Positions 34,862-44,108 of a DNA stretch of 49,313 bases are shown one piece after another. How positions within the stretch are numbered: the stretch's first letter is position 1; every line of letters starts with the position of its first letter. The stretch lies in assembly GCA_003224905.1 (NCBI GenBank), contig QIAA01000047.1, positions 1 through 49,313 on the forward strand, read 5' to 3'. The position numbers and the translations under genes are program-made. This stretch comes from Acidobacteriota bacterium (lineage in GTDB: Bacteria > Acidobacteriota > Terriglobia > Terriglobales > Acidobacteriaceae). The notes under the pieces were generated by a model, which saw only the letters and a list, made by a program, of their open reading frames with translations, searched no databases and was not told where the DNA came from.

Positions 34862-34900
34862 TTGTCGAGCACTTCGACAAGCTTTTCGACAGATGTCGAA
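34862..34900. promoter_or_regulatory. tandem TGTCGA/TCGACA inverted repeats (enhancer-type sites)
   Basis: Two palindromes lie side by side: TTGTCGA-N5-TCGACAA (34862-34880) and TTCGACA-GA-TGTCGAA (34885-34900). They sit about 110-130 bases upstream of the minus-strand sigma-54 promoter and 130-170 bases before the enhancer-binding-protein gene. The same half-sites recur at 37139-37171. Confidence 0.7.
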
Positions 34901-35033
34901 TGCCCCGACACTTTGCGAAGCTTTCTATATCGGCCTTGCATCACATAAGACGTACATTTCTTCTCTTCGATGGGCGGGGAGTTGTTCAGGCGCTACAGGA
35001 TCCGTAGAACCGGCTTCAGATAGACAGCTTCTT

Positions 35034-37088
35034 ATGGTTACAGCACCGGCGATTGTTCCAAGAGTAGAAGAGGAGCGCTACCTAGCGTTACTGCGTGCCT
35101 CGAACGCGATTGCGACGTGCAGCGATTGCAGCACCGCATCCGACACTCTGATCAAGACACTGCGCGATGTGACTACATTCGATTGTTTGCACCTGGTTGC
35201 GTTTGACAAAGACACGAACGCGTCCACCTGGAGCGTGCTGGAGGCAAACGGCGAAATAGTAGACAGTGCGCCCGACGATCTTTTCCTTGAGGACTCTCCT
35301 TTTCAGTGGGTACACAGCTCCGGCCAACATTTATTAACACCCGATTGGAGCCGGGAGAGCCGATTCGAGAAATATGCACTCTTCCTTGCGAATCTCGGTA
35401 TCGCGTCGACGTGCATGCTGCCATTGATCAGGGGATCGCGACGGCTAGGTGTGCTGAGCCTGGGCCGGTTTTATCCAAATGCGTTTGATGAAGAAGAAGT
35501 TCGTTTTCTCGGCCTCGTCGGCGATCAGATTGGCCTGGCGATTGATGCTGCCGTGAACTTTTGCGTGTCCCAGCGAGTACAGGACCAACTGAAGCTCATT
35601 TTAGACCTTAACAACCAGGTGGTATCTAACCTGGAGTTTCAGGAACTGCTTCGCGCTGCCTCGGCAAGCGTGCGTCAGGTTATGCACTGTGATGCAGCGG
35701 CTGTCATGTTGGTGGAAGCCGAGGGCACACACTTGCGCGTACACGCGCTTGATTATCCGGAGAGCCGTGGAGTATTCACCGAAGGTTCTCTGGTCCCTAT
35801 CAACAGCAGCCTGCCCGGTAACTCATTCAAGAGCGGCAAGCCGATAATAGTGAACCGGCTTGACCCGGCTGAGATCCCGCAGGAGATGTACAAGAAGGCG
35901 GTCGGGGAAGGTCTGAACTCGTTCTGCGACGTGCCGTTGATCAGCAGGAACCGGCCCCTTGGGGTTTTGGCAGTCGCGCGTAGAGAGGAGAACGCGTTCG
36001 ATGAAGACGAGGTCGCCTTCCTTATTCAAGTTGCGAATCAAGTGGCAATCGGTGTCGAGAATGCGCTTGCGTACCGCGAAATTGCTGAGTTGAAGGATAG
36101 ACTCGCGCAGGAAAAGTTATATCTCGAAGAGGAGATTCGCGGTGAGATGGATTTTGAAGGAATTGTGGGGCAAAGTTCGGCTCTGCGTCACGTCCTAAAC
36201 CTCGTAGAAACCGTGGCTCCCAGCGACTCGACGGTATTGCTGTTGGGCGAAACGGGGACCGGCAAGGAATTGATTGCGCGTGTGATCCACGATCGCAGTC
36301 GCCGTAAGGATCGGACTTTTGTGAAGCTCAATTGTGCCGCCATTCCCACGGGATTGCTGGAGAGTGAGCTCTTCGGGCACGAGCGAGGCGCATTCACGGG
36401 CGCGATCTCTCAGAAGATTGGCCGGCTTGAGCTTGCCGATCAGGGCTCGTTGTTTCTGGACGAAGTCGGGGATATTCCGCTTGAGATTCAGCCGAAACTG
36501 CTGCGTGCGCTGCAAGAGCGGGAGTTTGAACGGCTGGGCAGCACGCGCACGAAGAAAGTGGATGTCCGATTGGTGGCAGCAACCAACCGCGACCTCGAGA
36601 AAATGATTGAGACTCGCGAATTTCGCAGCGACCTATACTATCGACTGAACGTCTTTCCCATTCGCATCCCGCCGTTGCGCGAACGCCCCGAAGACATCCC
36701 ACTACTCGTGCGCTACTTCGCGCAAAAATATGGCCGCCGCATGGAGAAACAGATCGAATCCATCCCCGCTGCCGCCATGAAAAAGCTGTCCTCCTGGCAC
36801 TGGCCGGGAAACATTCGCGAGCTGGAGAACTTCATCGAGCGCTCGGTGATTCTGACTCACGGCCCCGCGCTCCAGGTGCCCATCGGTGAATTGGGGAACA
36901 ACGGGAAAGCCACTCCGATTCCAGGCACGCGTGAAGCCGGTGATCGCGACGGAATTCTGCGCATCTTAAAGGACAGCAACGGCCGGGTTGCGGGTCCTAA
37001 CGGCGCCGCCGCCCGCATGGGTCTCAAGCGTACGACTCTGATCTCACGCATGAAAAAGCTAGGGATCGATTCGCGCAGACTTTCCTGA
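35034..37088 (+). CDS. sigma-54 enhancer-binding regulator with two GAF domains
   Basis: 684 residues from the ATG at 35034; the frame opens 47 codons earlier without family-like sequence. Two GAF sensor domains (about 15-185 and 200-350; SDTLIKTLRDVTTFDCLHLV, then RPLGVLAVARREENAF) precede the AAA+ domain with Walker A GETGTGKE (405-412), the sigma-54-contacting GAFTGA loop (452-457), Walker B LFLDEVGDI and the R-finger region DLYYRLNVFPIRIPPLRERP. A Fis-type helix-turn-helix ends the protein (AAARMGLKRTTLISRMKKLG). The layout is that of FhlA/NorR-like activators. Both flanking units carry sigma-54 promoters with shared upstream repeats, so it probably activates them. The GAF ligand is unknown. 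Confidence 0.93.
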   Translation: MVTAPAIVPRVEEERYLALLRASNAIATCSDCSTASDTLIKTLRDVTTFDCLHLVAFDKDTNASTWSVLEANGEIVDSAPDDLFLEDSPFQWVHSSGQHLLTPDWSRESRFEKYALFLANLGIASTCMLPLIRGSRRLGVLSLGRFYPNAFDEEEVRFLGLVGDQIGLAIDAAVNFCVSQRVQDQLKLILDLNNQVVSNLEFQELLRAASASVRQVMHCDAAAVMLVEAEGTHLRVHALDYPESRGVFTEGSLVPINSSLPGNSFKSGKPIIVNRLDPAEIPQEMYKKAVGEGLNSFCDVPLISRNRPLGVLAVARREENAFDEDEVAFLIQVANQVAIGVENALAYREIAELKDRLAQEKLYLEEEIRGEMDFEGIVGQSSALRHVLNLVETVAPSDSTVLLLGETGTGKELIARVIHDRSRRKDRTFVKLNCAAIPTGLLESELFGHERGAFTGAISQKIGRLELADQGSLFLDEVGDIPLEIQPKLLRALQEREFERLGSTRTKKVDVRLVAATNRDLEKMIETREFRSDLYYRLNVFPIRIPPLRERPEDIPLLVRYFAQKYGRRMEKQIESIPAAAMKKLSSWHWPGNIRELENFIERSVILTHGPALQVPIGELGNNGKATPIPGTREAGDRDGILRILKDSNGRVAGPNGAAARMGLKRTTLISRMKKLGIDSRRLS

Positions 37089-37138
37089 GTCGCGGATCTG
37101 CGTCGTTTCGTTTCTTCCATCCCAGCTTTGGCGTCGTC

Positions 37139-37171
37139 AACTGTCGAGATCAGCTTCGACAGTTCTCGACA
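37139..37171. promoter_or_regulatory. TGTCGA/TCGACA inverted repeat upstream of the efflux operon
   Basis: AACTGTCGA (37139-37147) and TCGACAGTT (37156-37164) are perfect nine-base arms around eight bases, followed by another TCGACA half-site ending at 37171. The centre is about 104 bases upstream of the -12 element at 37257. Confidence 0.7.
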
Positions 37172-37242
37172 CACATCCGTGAACGGTTCTCTCCTCTCCA
37201 TTCAATTCAGCGATTTACAGAAATCGTGGCACCAGTTCCGTT

Positions 37243-37257
37243 TGGCCGCCGCATTGC
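37243..37257 (+). promoter_or_regulatory. sigma-54 (-24/-12) promoter for the STAS-sigma-RND operon
   Basis: The bases read TGGCCGC-CGCA-TTGC, with GG at 37244 and GC at 37256, exactly 12 apart. Transcription would start near 37269, about 19 bases before the STAS start. The nearby TGGCAC at 37227 lacks a matching -12 element. Confidence 0.75.
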
Positions 37258-37287
37258 CTCTACTCAACGTGTGAGGCGGATGAGGTA

Positions 37288-37575
37288 ATGCTCAAAATCT
37301 CCGTCGTAGAGACGCACGGCCAACGAAGGCTAGTTCTCGAGGGCAAACTGGCTGGTCCGTGGACTACGGAAGTAGAGAAGGCCTGGAGGGACGCAGGGAG
37401 CCAGCTTCAGGGCCGGAAGCTGATCGTCGACCTCAGTAATGTGACCCTTATCAGCGCGGATGGAAAGGAAACGCTCGTCAGACTGATGGAAGAAGGCGCG
37501 AAGTTTTCCTGCGGCGATGTCCTCACGAAGCACGTGTTGAAGCAACTGGCCCAAAGGGACGGATGCAAGCCGTGA
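37288..37575 (+). CDS. STAS-like domain protein
   Basis: 95 residues with GATGAGG upstream of the ATG. The whole protein is one STAS-like fold: LKISVVETHGQRRLVLEGKL, then KLIVDLSNVTLISADGKETL, where the usual phosphorylated Ser/Thr region reads ISADGKE. Such proteins act as anti-anti-sigma-type switches or in transport control. It is first in an operon with a sigma-70-like gene and an RND pump. Binding to that sigma-like partner is conceivable but unproven. Confidence 0.75.
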   Translation: MLKISVVETHGQRRLVLEGKLAGPWTTEVEKAWRDAGSQLQGRKLIVDLSNVTLISADGKETLVRLMEEGAKFSCGDVLTKHVLKQLAQRDGCKP

Positions 37576-37633
37576 TCACTGATGTCGATTTCTACGAGGT
37601 TCGAACGACTATCAATTGAAGACGGAGGCGAAC

Positions 37634-38239
37634 ATGTTCGGGGCAAAAAGAATCACAAACCAGGAGCCCACGCCGTACGCGACACGGTCCGATTTTTGTC
37701 GGATCTTCGAGAAGGACATGAACCGCCTGTACCTGCTGTGTTTTCTTCTGACCGCGGATCCCTCGTTGGCTGAGAAGAGCTTTATCCGCGGACTCGAAGA
37801 CTCGGCAAAATCCAACCGTGTTTTCAGAGAGTGGGCACAATCGTGGACGCGGCGGACGATCATTCAGAATGCGATTCGACTGACGCGGCCGCGCCCCACA
37901 GAGGGCAATAAATCAAGTTCAACGCTAGGAGTCAGCACGGGTGTTTCCATAAGCGTGCCGGCAGAAATCACCGAAATCATTCAGCTCCCGGCGTTCGAGC
38001 GCTTCGTCTTCGTGATCTCGGTACTCGAAGGCTACTCCAATCAGGAGTGCTCGCTTCTTTTGGGCTGCACCCGTGGCGACGTGAATGCAACCCGAACTCG
38101 GGTGCTGGAGCAGATCGGAAGATCAGCACAGCTTCAGCGGAGGCTGGTACCTATCGGGCCCGGCCAGAAACCGCCGCAAGACGATCTTGGATCAGAGCTC
38201 CCACTGGAAGTTCTTTCCCGCGAACTCGCTTCGGCATAG
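37634..38239 (+). CDS. sigma-70-like (ECF-type) protein, divergent
   Basis: 201 residues from the ATG behind ACGGAGG. A region-2-like stretch (FCRIFEKDMNRLYLLCFLLT, then EKSFIRGLEDSAKSN) and a region-4-like helix-turn-helix (LPAFERFVFVISVLEGYSNQ, then ECSLLLGCTRGDVNATRTRV) can be recognised. Region 2 is weakly conserved, so DNA melting and -10 recognition are doubtful. Acidobacterial efflux and stress operons often carry such proteins near their start. With the STAS gene just upstream it may form a small regulatory switch. It could be a true ECF factor or a degenerate, non-promoter regulator. Confidence 0.65.
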   Translation: MFGAKRITNQEPTPYATRSDFCRIFEKDMNRLYLLCFLLTADPSLAEKSFIRGLEDSAKSNRVFREWAQSWTRRTIIQNAIRLTRPRPTEGNKSSSTLGVSTGVSISVPAEITEIIQLPAFERFVFVISVLEGYSNQECSLLLGCTRGDVNATRTRVLEQIGRSAQLQRRLVPIGPGQKPPQDDLGSELPLEVLSRELASA

Positions 38240-38269
38240 CGAAAAACACTTTTCACGATGAGGATGGCA

Positions 38270-39478
38270 ATGAAGACGACGCTGGCAACTAACGTAATCT
38301 TTCACACCCGATATCTCGCGCTTTTTGCCGCAGTGCTGACGCTCGCGACAATAGGATGCGGCAGGAACAGTGTTGAAGCAGCACCGCCTGCCATGCCGCC
38401 GCCTCTGGTCACTGTGGTTAAAGCGACCGCTCAGGATGTTCCCAGGTACCTGGACGAAATTGGCAGAAACGCGGCCTTCGAGTCGGTCACGGTGACGCCA
38501 CAAGTGGGCGGTCGCATTGTGGAGCGCCACTTTCAAGACGGCGAGAACCTAAGGAAGGGGCAGCTTCTGTTTGTGATCGATCCTCGCCCCTACAAAGCGC
38601 AGGTCGACTCGGCTCAAGCGGCTCTTGCCCAGGCAAAGGCCGGACTCGATCTGGCCAGGATTCAATTTGCCCGGGATGAGGAGGTCATTGGAACCAGGGC
38701 AATTTCGAAGCAGGATTACGACACAAAAAAGAATGCGGTTGATGTGTATGGCGGCCAGGTGGAAGCTTCGGAAGCGACTCTTGAAACTGCGAAGCTTAAT
38801 CTTGAGTACTGCTACATTCACTCTCCCATTGACGGCAGAGCGGGCGCCCGCCTGGTCGATGTCGGAAACGTCGTGCAGCCCAATGCTACGTCGCTTCTTT
38901 CAATCCAACGCCTCGATCCCATTTATGCGAATTTCACGATAACGGAGGGTGATCTGCCCGGAGTTCAGAAGCAGATGTCGAACGGCACTTTGAGCGCTGC
39001 GGTCCGACTTCCTGCGGAAGCTGAAAACGCGGCTAGAACAGGTCGTGTCGAATTCCTCGATAACGCCGTCCAGAACGGCAGTGGCACGGTTAACCTGCGG
39101 GCCACAGTGCGCAACCCTGACCATCATTTCTGGCCTGGTCAATTTGTAAACGTAAGGCTCGTCTTGAGCACAGAAAAAGGAGCAGTGTTGATTCCAAGTC
39201 AGGCCACGCAGATAAGCCAGAAAGGCACATTCGTCTACGTAGTGAAGTCGGATGATACCGCCCAACTCCGCCCGGTGAAGCTGGGACAGCGTCAGGGCGA
39301 CCAGGTTGTGGTGAGTGAAGGAGTCAGCGCAAACGAACGCGTCGTGCTCGCGGGTCAAATGCTTGTTCGACCGGGCGGCAAGGTGCGCGTCGATGCCGGC
39401 TCTGCTGCTGGAGCAGATTCGAATGCAGGCTCGAATGCTAAGAGCAGCAACGGGCGGGCACCAGGAGGGCAGTCGTGA
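38270..39478 (+). CDS. RND periplasmic adaptor (MdtA-like) of pump 2
   Basis: 402 residues from the ATG preceded by GAGG; an in-frame ATG at 38258 is the alternative. A lipobox (TLATIGCG) anchors the protein to the inner membrane. The adaptor domains follow in order: barrel/lipoyl (TPQVGGRIVERHFQDGENL, LLFVIDPRPYKAQVDSAQ), coiled-coil hairpin, lipoyl return (YIHSPIDGRAGARLVDVGNV) and the C-terminal membrane-proximal domain (SQATQISQKGTFVYVVKSDD). It bridges the permease and the outer-membrane channel. The GTG of the permease overlaps its stop by four bases. The Ser/Asn/Gly-rich tail is probably disordered. Confidence 0.93.
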   Translation: MKTTLATNVIFHTRYLALFAAVLTLATIGCGRNSVEAAPPAMPPPLVTVVKATAQDVPRYLDEIGRNAAFESVTVTPQVGGRIVERHFQDGENLRKGQLLFVIDPRPYKAQVDSAQAALAQAKAGLDLARIQFARDEEVIGTRAISKQDYDTKKNAVDVYGGQVEASEATLETAKLNLEYCYIHSPIDGRAGARLVDVGNVVQPNATSLLSIQRLDPIYANFTITEGDLPGVQKQMSNGTLSAAVRLPAEAENAARTGRVEFLDNAVQNGSGTVNLRATVRNPDHHFWPGQFVNVRLVLSTEKGAVLIPSQATQISQKGTFVYVVKSDDTAQLRPVKLGQRQGDQVVVSEGVSANERVVLAGQMLVRPGGKVRVDAGSAAGADSNAGSNAKSSNGRAPGGQS

Positions 39479-42400
39479 ATCTCTCCGAAATTTTCATTCG
39501 TCGGCCAGTAATGACAGTTGCGCTGACGGTGTCAGTCATCTTGTTCGGAGTGCTGGCCTACTTTCGCCTGCCGGTAAGCGATCTGCCAGCTATCGACTAC
39601 CCTGTCATCCAGGTGCAGGTGAATTATCCCGGCGCGACGCCCGAGACGATGGCGAACAACGTAGCCACGCCGCTGGAGCGCCAGTTCATGCAGATTCCGG
39701 GCCTGGAGCTGGTTACCTCCAACAATGGTCAGGGGCACTCCAGCTTCGCGCTGCAGTTTGACCTTTCCAAGAGTCTGGACGCTGCGGCAACTGACGTTCA
39801 GGCCGCAATCACCCGCGCATCAGGACAACTTCCGGTCGATCTGCCGAGCCCTCCTACATTCACCAAGACCAACCCGAACGACCAGCCGATCATGTACATC
39901 GCGCTGGTCAGCGACACCGCAACGGAAGGCCAGCTTTACGACTACGCCAATACACAAGTCGGCGAGCGCATCAGCATTCTGCCTGGAGTCAGCCAGGTTG
40001 CGGTGTACGGCACGCAATCCGCGGTGCGGATTAAGGCTGATCCCTCAGCGATGGCAGTCCGCAACATCACAGTCGAGGATCTGACCAATGCGGTGAAGAA
40101 CGGCACAAGTTATACCGGCGCAGGGCAGGTGGACGGGGAGCATCGCAGCTTTCTGCTGCAGCCCCAAGGGCAACTCACTACGGCCGAGCAATACAACGGA
40201 CTGATCGTTGGGCAAAACAACGGCGCGCCGGTTTATCTGAAGGATGTCGCCAACGCCAAGCAAAGCGTGCAAGACGAACGCATTGACATGCGCTTCTGGG
40301 TGCGTGGCTACCCGCAACCGGGCGCCACCGTAGTGGTTGCTGTCTTTCGGCGCGCGGGAGTAAACGCGGTCGAGGTAGCCAAATCGGTGCGGGATCAGCT
40401 TCCCGCCATTCAGTCGCAGCTCCCCAGTTCGGTCTTGCTGGTAGGAGCTTACGACCGCTCGCAAACCATCGTCGGCAGCATAAAAGATGTGCAGGTCACG
40501 CTGTACATCGCCTTTGTGCTGGTGGTCATGGTGATCTTCGTTTTTCTGGGACGGGTTACCGATACCCTGATTCCCGCCGTAGCGCTGCCGCTGTCACTGC
40601 TGCTGACCTTTATCGCGATGAGAGTTCTCGGCTACAGCCTCGACAACCTGTCCCTGATGGCCTTGACACTTGCCATCGGCTTCTTGGTTGATGACGCCAT
40701 CGTGTTTTTGGAAAACACGGTGCGGCTGATGGAAGAAGGGCAGAGCCCATTCCAGGCTTCGCTCGAGTCGGCGAAAGAGATCAGTTTCACGATCTTGGCG
40801 ATGACCCTTTCGCTGGCCGCCGTATTCATTCCTCTGGTGTTCATGAGTGGACTCATGGGGCGCATCTTCCGCGAGTTCTCCATCACCATTGTGATCTCGA
40901 TCCTGGCCAGCGGACTCGTCTCACTCACCCTGACGCCCTTGATGACCTCAAGGCTGCTGAGCAACAGGGGAGAGGGCGCGACGAAAACCTGGATGGAACG
41001 CCTGTTTGGCGCTTTCGAACGTCGCGTGCTGGATGTTTACGGGCGCTCCCTCTGGTTCTTTCTGCGTAATCGTTGGATTTCAGCCGTCACCTGGGTCGTC
41101 TGTCTTGCAGGCACCGCTTACCTTTTTTATGTCGTTCCAAAATCATTTCTTCCGGTGGGCGACAGCTCGTTTATTCGTGGAGTGCTGGTGGGCCAGGAAG
41201 GATCATCGCCCGAGCAGATGCACGCTTATCAGACCCAGGCCGAAAAAATCATGAAGGCGAATCCGGCGGTGCGCAGCACCTTCACCATGAGCGGAAACGC
41301 TCAGTTTCTGGGGTCAAATCAGGCGTTCCTGATTGCGTTTCTGAAAGATCCATCTCAGCGTGCTCCTATCGCGCAGGTGGCGGGACAGTTGATGGGAGGA
41401 GTCAGTGGTGCGATTCCTGGCGTCGTGGCGTTCCTCCAGCCTAACCCTGCTCTGGAAATCAGCACCGGGGCCACGGCCAATGCGCAGGGCCAATTCGCCT
41501 ACGCGCTTTCCGGAATTGATGCCAACGAAGTGTACGACACAGCCGGCAAGATGATCGCGAAGATGCACGAGTATCCAGGATTCCTGTTCGTGAATTCCGA
41601 TCTCTACAACCACACTCCAAATCTGCAAGTCGATATTCTGCGCGACCAGGCGAAGCTGTACGGCGTCTCCGAGACGCGGATTCTGACGCTTCTGCATGAC
41701 GCCTACTCTCAGAATTACAGCTACCTCATCAAGAAACCGACGGATCAGTACCAGGTGATCCTGGAGGTTGCCGATGACAAACGTTCCGCGCCCGAGGACC
41801 TGGGTAAGCTCTACATCAAGAGTGACGACGGCCAACGCATGGTTCCTCTCAATGCGGTTACCAGCTGGCGTCCGGTCATTGGGTCGCAATCCGTCAACCA
41901 TATCAATCAATTCACCAGCGTGACCATGTTCTTCAACTTGAAACCCGGCTATGCGATTGGTCCGGCAACCCAGTTTGTAGAAACCACCGCGAAGCAGATT
42001 TTGCCGTCGAGCATCCAAGGAGCCTTGCAGGGCGAGGCTCTGACCTTCCGCAACACTGTTTCCGATCTCGCCATCCTGATGTTGGTGGCTGTGTTCGTCA
42101 TGTATGTGATTTTGGCGATTCTGTATGAGAGTTATCTGCACCCGATCACGGTGCTTTCATCCTTGCCAGTGGCACTGCTCGGCGGGTTGTTAACGCTGTG
42201 GCTGTTTGGCGCAGAAGCTTCGCTCTACGCCTACATTGGAATGTTCATGCTGATGGGCATTGTGAAGAAGAACGGGATCATGATCGTCGACTTCGCCGAG
42301 CAACGCGTTCAAAAGGGAATCGCCGACGATCAGGCAATTCACGACGCCAGCATGGAACGCTTTCGCCCGATCATGATGACGACAATGGCGGCATTGCTTG

Positions 42401-42645
42401 GCGCACTTCCCATTGCGCTCGGATACGGCGCCGACGGATCTTCTCGTCGGCCCCTGGGGCTGGTGGTAGTCGGCGGGCTGATCGTTTCGCAGTTCATCAC
42501 ATTGTTTGTGACTCCGGCGATCTACCTCTATCTGGAGGAATTCCAGGAGAGAGTGCTGGATCGAGTGCCTTTCCTGCGCTCCACCCGCGAGCCCGTGCCC
42601 TCGGAAAGTCCAGTATTCGCGCTGCAGGAAGGGAATGGAGATTAG
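39475..42645 (+). CDS. RND efflux permease (HAE1/MdtB-C-like) of pump 2
   Basis: 1056 residues, intact. Start NLSEIFIRRPVMTVALTVSV and helix 4 IGFLVDDAIVFLENTVRLME with proton-relay D406-D407; the second half has GIVKKNGIMIVDFAEQRVQK. The N-K-K-N-G-I-M motif and N-terminal sequence are closer to MdtB/MdtC/MuxB permeases than to AcrB, so its substrates may differ from those of pump 1. Translation is coupled to the adaptor (GTGA overlap), and the outer-membrane gene follows after six bases. Control from the sigma-54-type promoter at 37243 is inferred. Confidence 0.95.
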   Translation: MNLSEIFIRRPVMTVALTVSVILFGVLAYFRLPVSDLPAIDYPVIQVQVNYPGATPETMANNVATPLERQFMQIPGLELVTSNNGQGHSSFALQFDLSKSLDAAATDVQAAITRASGQLPVDLPSPPTFTKTNPNDQPIMYIALVSDTATEGQLYDYANTQVGERISILPGVSQVAVYGTQSAVRIKADPSAMAVRNITVEDLTNAVKNGTSYTGAGQVDGEHRSFLLQPQGQLTTAEQYNGLIVGQNNGAPVYLKDVANAKQSVQDERIDMRFWVRGYPQPGATVVVAVFRRAGVNAVEVAKSVRDQLPAIQSQLPSSVLLVGAYDRSQTIVGSIKDVQVTLYIAFVLVVMVIFVFLGRVTDTLIPAVALPLSLLLTFIAMRVLGYSLDNLSLMALTLAIGFLVDDAIVFLENTVRLMEEGQSPFQASLESAKEISFTILAMTLSLAAVFIPLVFMSGLMGRIFREFSITIVISILASGLVSLTLTPLMTSRLLSNRGEGATKTWMERLFGAFERRVLDVYGRSLWFFLRNRWISAVTWVVCLAGTAYLFYVVPKSFLPVGDSSFIRGVLVGQEGSSPEQMHAYQTQAEKIMKANPAVRSTFTMSGNAQFLGSNQAFLIAFLKDPSQRAPIAQVAGQLMGGVSGAIPGVVAFLQPNPALEISTGATANAQGQFAYALSGIDANEVYDTAGKMIAKMHEYPGFLFVNSDLYNHTPNLQVDILRDQAKLYGVSETRILTLLHDAYSQNYSYLIKKPTDQYQVILEVADDKRSAPEDLGKLYIKSDDGQRMVPLNAVTSWRPVIGSQSVNHINQFTSVTMFFNLKPGYAIGPATQFVETTAKQILPSSIQGALQGEALTFRNTVSDLAILMLVAVFVMYVILAILYESYLHPITVLSSLPVALLGGLLTLWLFGAEASLYAYIGMFMLMGIVKKNGIMIVDFAEQRVQKGIADDQAIHDASMERFRPIMMTTMAALLGALPIALGYGADGSSRRPLGLVVVGGLIVSQFITLFVTPAIYLYLEEFQERVLDRVPFLRSTREPVPSESPVFALQEGNGD

Positions 42646-42651
42646 CCCCTC

Positions 42652-44094
42652 ATGAGTCAAAGTCTAAGACGTCGTTATCTTGCTTTCGCAATTCTGCTCG
42701 CCATGACCGTGACGATCGGTTGCGCGGTCGGACCAAACTACAAGCGACCGACGGTCGATGTCCCAGTCACCTATCGTGGTGCAACGGACTCATCAGCCGG
42801 CGCAAATGCCGAGTCGGAGCAGGCGAAGCCAAAATCGGCGACGCAGTCGTTAGGTGACGAGAAGTGGTGGGAGCTCTTTCAGGATGGTGAACTCCAGGGT
42901 CTGATTCGTACTGCTCTCAAGAACAACTATGATGTACGCATTGCTGCCGCACGGGTTCTGCAGGCTCAGGCGCAACTCGGGATCACCCGTGCCGACCAAT
43001 ACCCTTCGTTGAGTGTGGGCGGCACAATCGCCGACCAACGCAGCCCTGCGATCGGCCCGATTCCATCTTACGAAGTCAGTCTTGGGGAGGTAGCTGCATC
43101 CGCCTCCTGGAACCTCGATTTTTGGGGACGATACCGCCGCGCCACTGAGGCTGCCCGCGCCAATCTGCTGGCTAATGAGTGGGCTCAAAAGCAGGTCATG
43201 GCCACGCTGGTTGCGAATGTCGCAGCCTCTTATTTTCAGCTCCGCCAATTGGACCTCGAGTTGGAGATCTCAAGACGCACATTGAGTTCGCGCAGCGATT
43301 CCTTGCAGTTGACACAAACTCTCGAGCAACACGGAATTAGCTCCCTGCTGGATGTGCGCCAATCCGAACAGTTGGTGTATACCGCCGCTACTGAGGTTCC
43401 CGACCTCGAGCGCCAGGTTGCGCAACAGGAAAACGCCATCAGCATACTTCTGGGAAACAACCCGGGCGATGTCCCTCGAGGGCTGAAGCTCACCGAGCAG
43501 CCGCATGCTCCGGAGGTTCCTGCTGGGCTTCCATCTTTATTGCTGGAGCGAAGGCCGGATATCCGGGAAGCGGAACAAACCCTGATTGCCGCGAACGCAC
43601 AGATCGGCGTGGCACGTTCGGCTTATTTTCCTCAGATCTCGCTCACCGGAACTGCAGGCTTTGAAACTCCGGCACTGACAAGCCTGTTCACCGGCCCCGC
43701 AGGAATATGGAATTTTGGTGCCTCATTGACGCAACCTATATTCGAGGGCGGGCGAATAAAGTCGAATGTCCGATTTGCGGAAGCCCAACACCAGCAGTTG
43801 CTTCTCTCCTATCAGCAGACAATCCAAGGCGCTTTCCGGGATGTATCAAATGCGCTGGTGGCATATCGGAAGAATCGAGAGTTTAGAATTCAGCAGGAAC
43901 ACCTGCTCGAATCAGCCCAGGACGCAGCGCGGTTATCGCAGGTGCGCTTCAAAGCAGGGACCACAGACTACTTGGAAGTGCTGACCAACGAGACCAATTC
44001 GTTCTCCGCTGAGCTAGGACTCGCGCAGGCGCAGAGCAACGAACTCATCGCTCTGGTCCAACTCTACCAAGCTCTGGGCGGCGGATGGCAGTGA
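42652..44094 (+). CDS. outer-membrane efflux lipoprotein (OprM/NodT type) of pump 2
   Basis: 480 residues. The N-terminus has a lipobox (TVTIGC then AVGPNYKRPTVDVP). The double outer-membrane-efflux domain shows WWELFQDGELQGLIRTALKN, ITRADQYPSLSVGG, VPAGLPSLLLERRPDIREAE, IAANAQIGVARSAYFPQISL and YLEVLTNETNSFSAELGLAQ. It is strongly similar in motif order and wording to the pump 1 channel, so the two are paralogues. It completes the tripartite pump. The gene ends only a few bases before a group II intron relic. Confidence 0.94.
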   Translation: MSQSLRRRYLAFAILLAMTVTIGCAVGPNYKRPTVDVPVTYRGATDSSAGANAESEQAKPKSATQSLGDEKWWELFQDGELQGLIRTALKNNYDVRIAAARVLQAQAQLGITRADQYPSLSVGGTIADQRSPAIGPIPSYEVSLGEVAASASWNLDFWGRYRRATEAARANLLANEWAQKQVMATLVANVAASYFQLRQLDLELEISRRTLSSRSDSLQLTQTLEQHGISSLLDVRQSEQLVYTAATEVPDLERQVAQQENAISILLGNNPGDVPRGLKLTEQPHAPEVPAGLPSLLLERRPDIREAEQTLIAANAQIGVARSAYFPQISLTGTAGFETPALTSLFTGPAGIWNFGASLTQPIFEGGRIKSNVRFAEAQHQQLLLSYQQTIQGAFRDVSNALVAYRKNREFRIQQEHLLESAQDAARLSQVRFKAGTTDYLEVLTNETNSFSAELGLAQAQSNELIALVQLYQALGGGWQ

Positions 44095-44108
44095 CGTGCC
44101 TATGAGTG

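Noticed and set aside
37227..37245. TGGCAC at 37227 as the -24 element of the efflux operon
   Set aside because: No TTGC or similar -12 element lies at the required distance, whereas the TGGC at 37243 has one exactly.
41314..42141. Long minus-strand frame of 275 codons
   Set aside because: Antisense shadow of the second RND permease.
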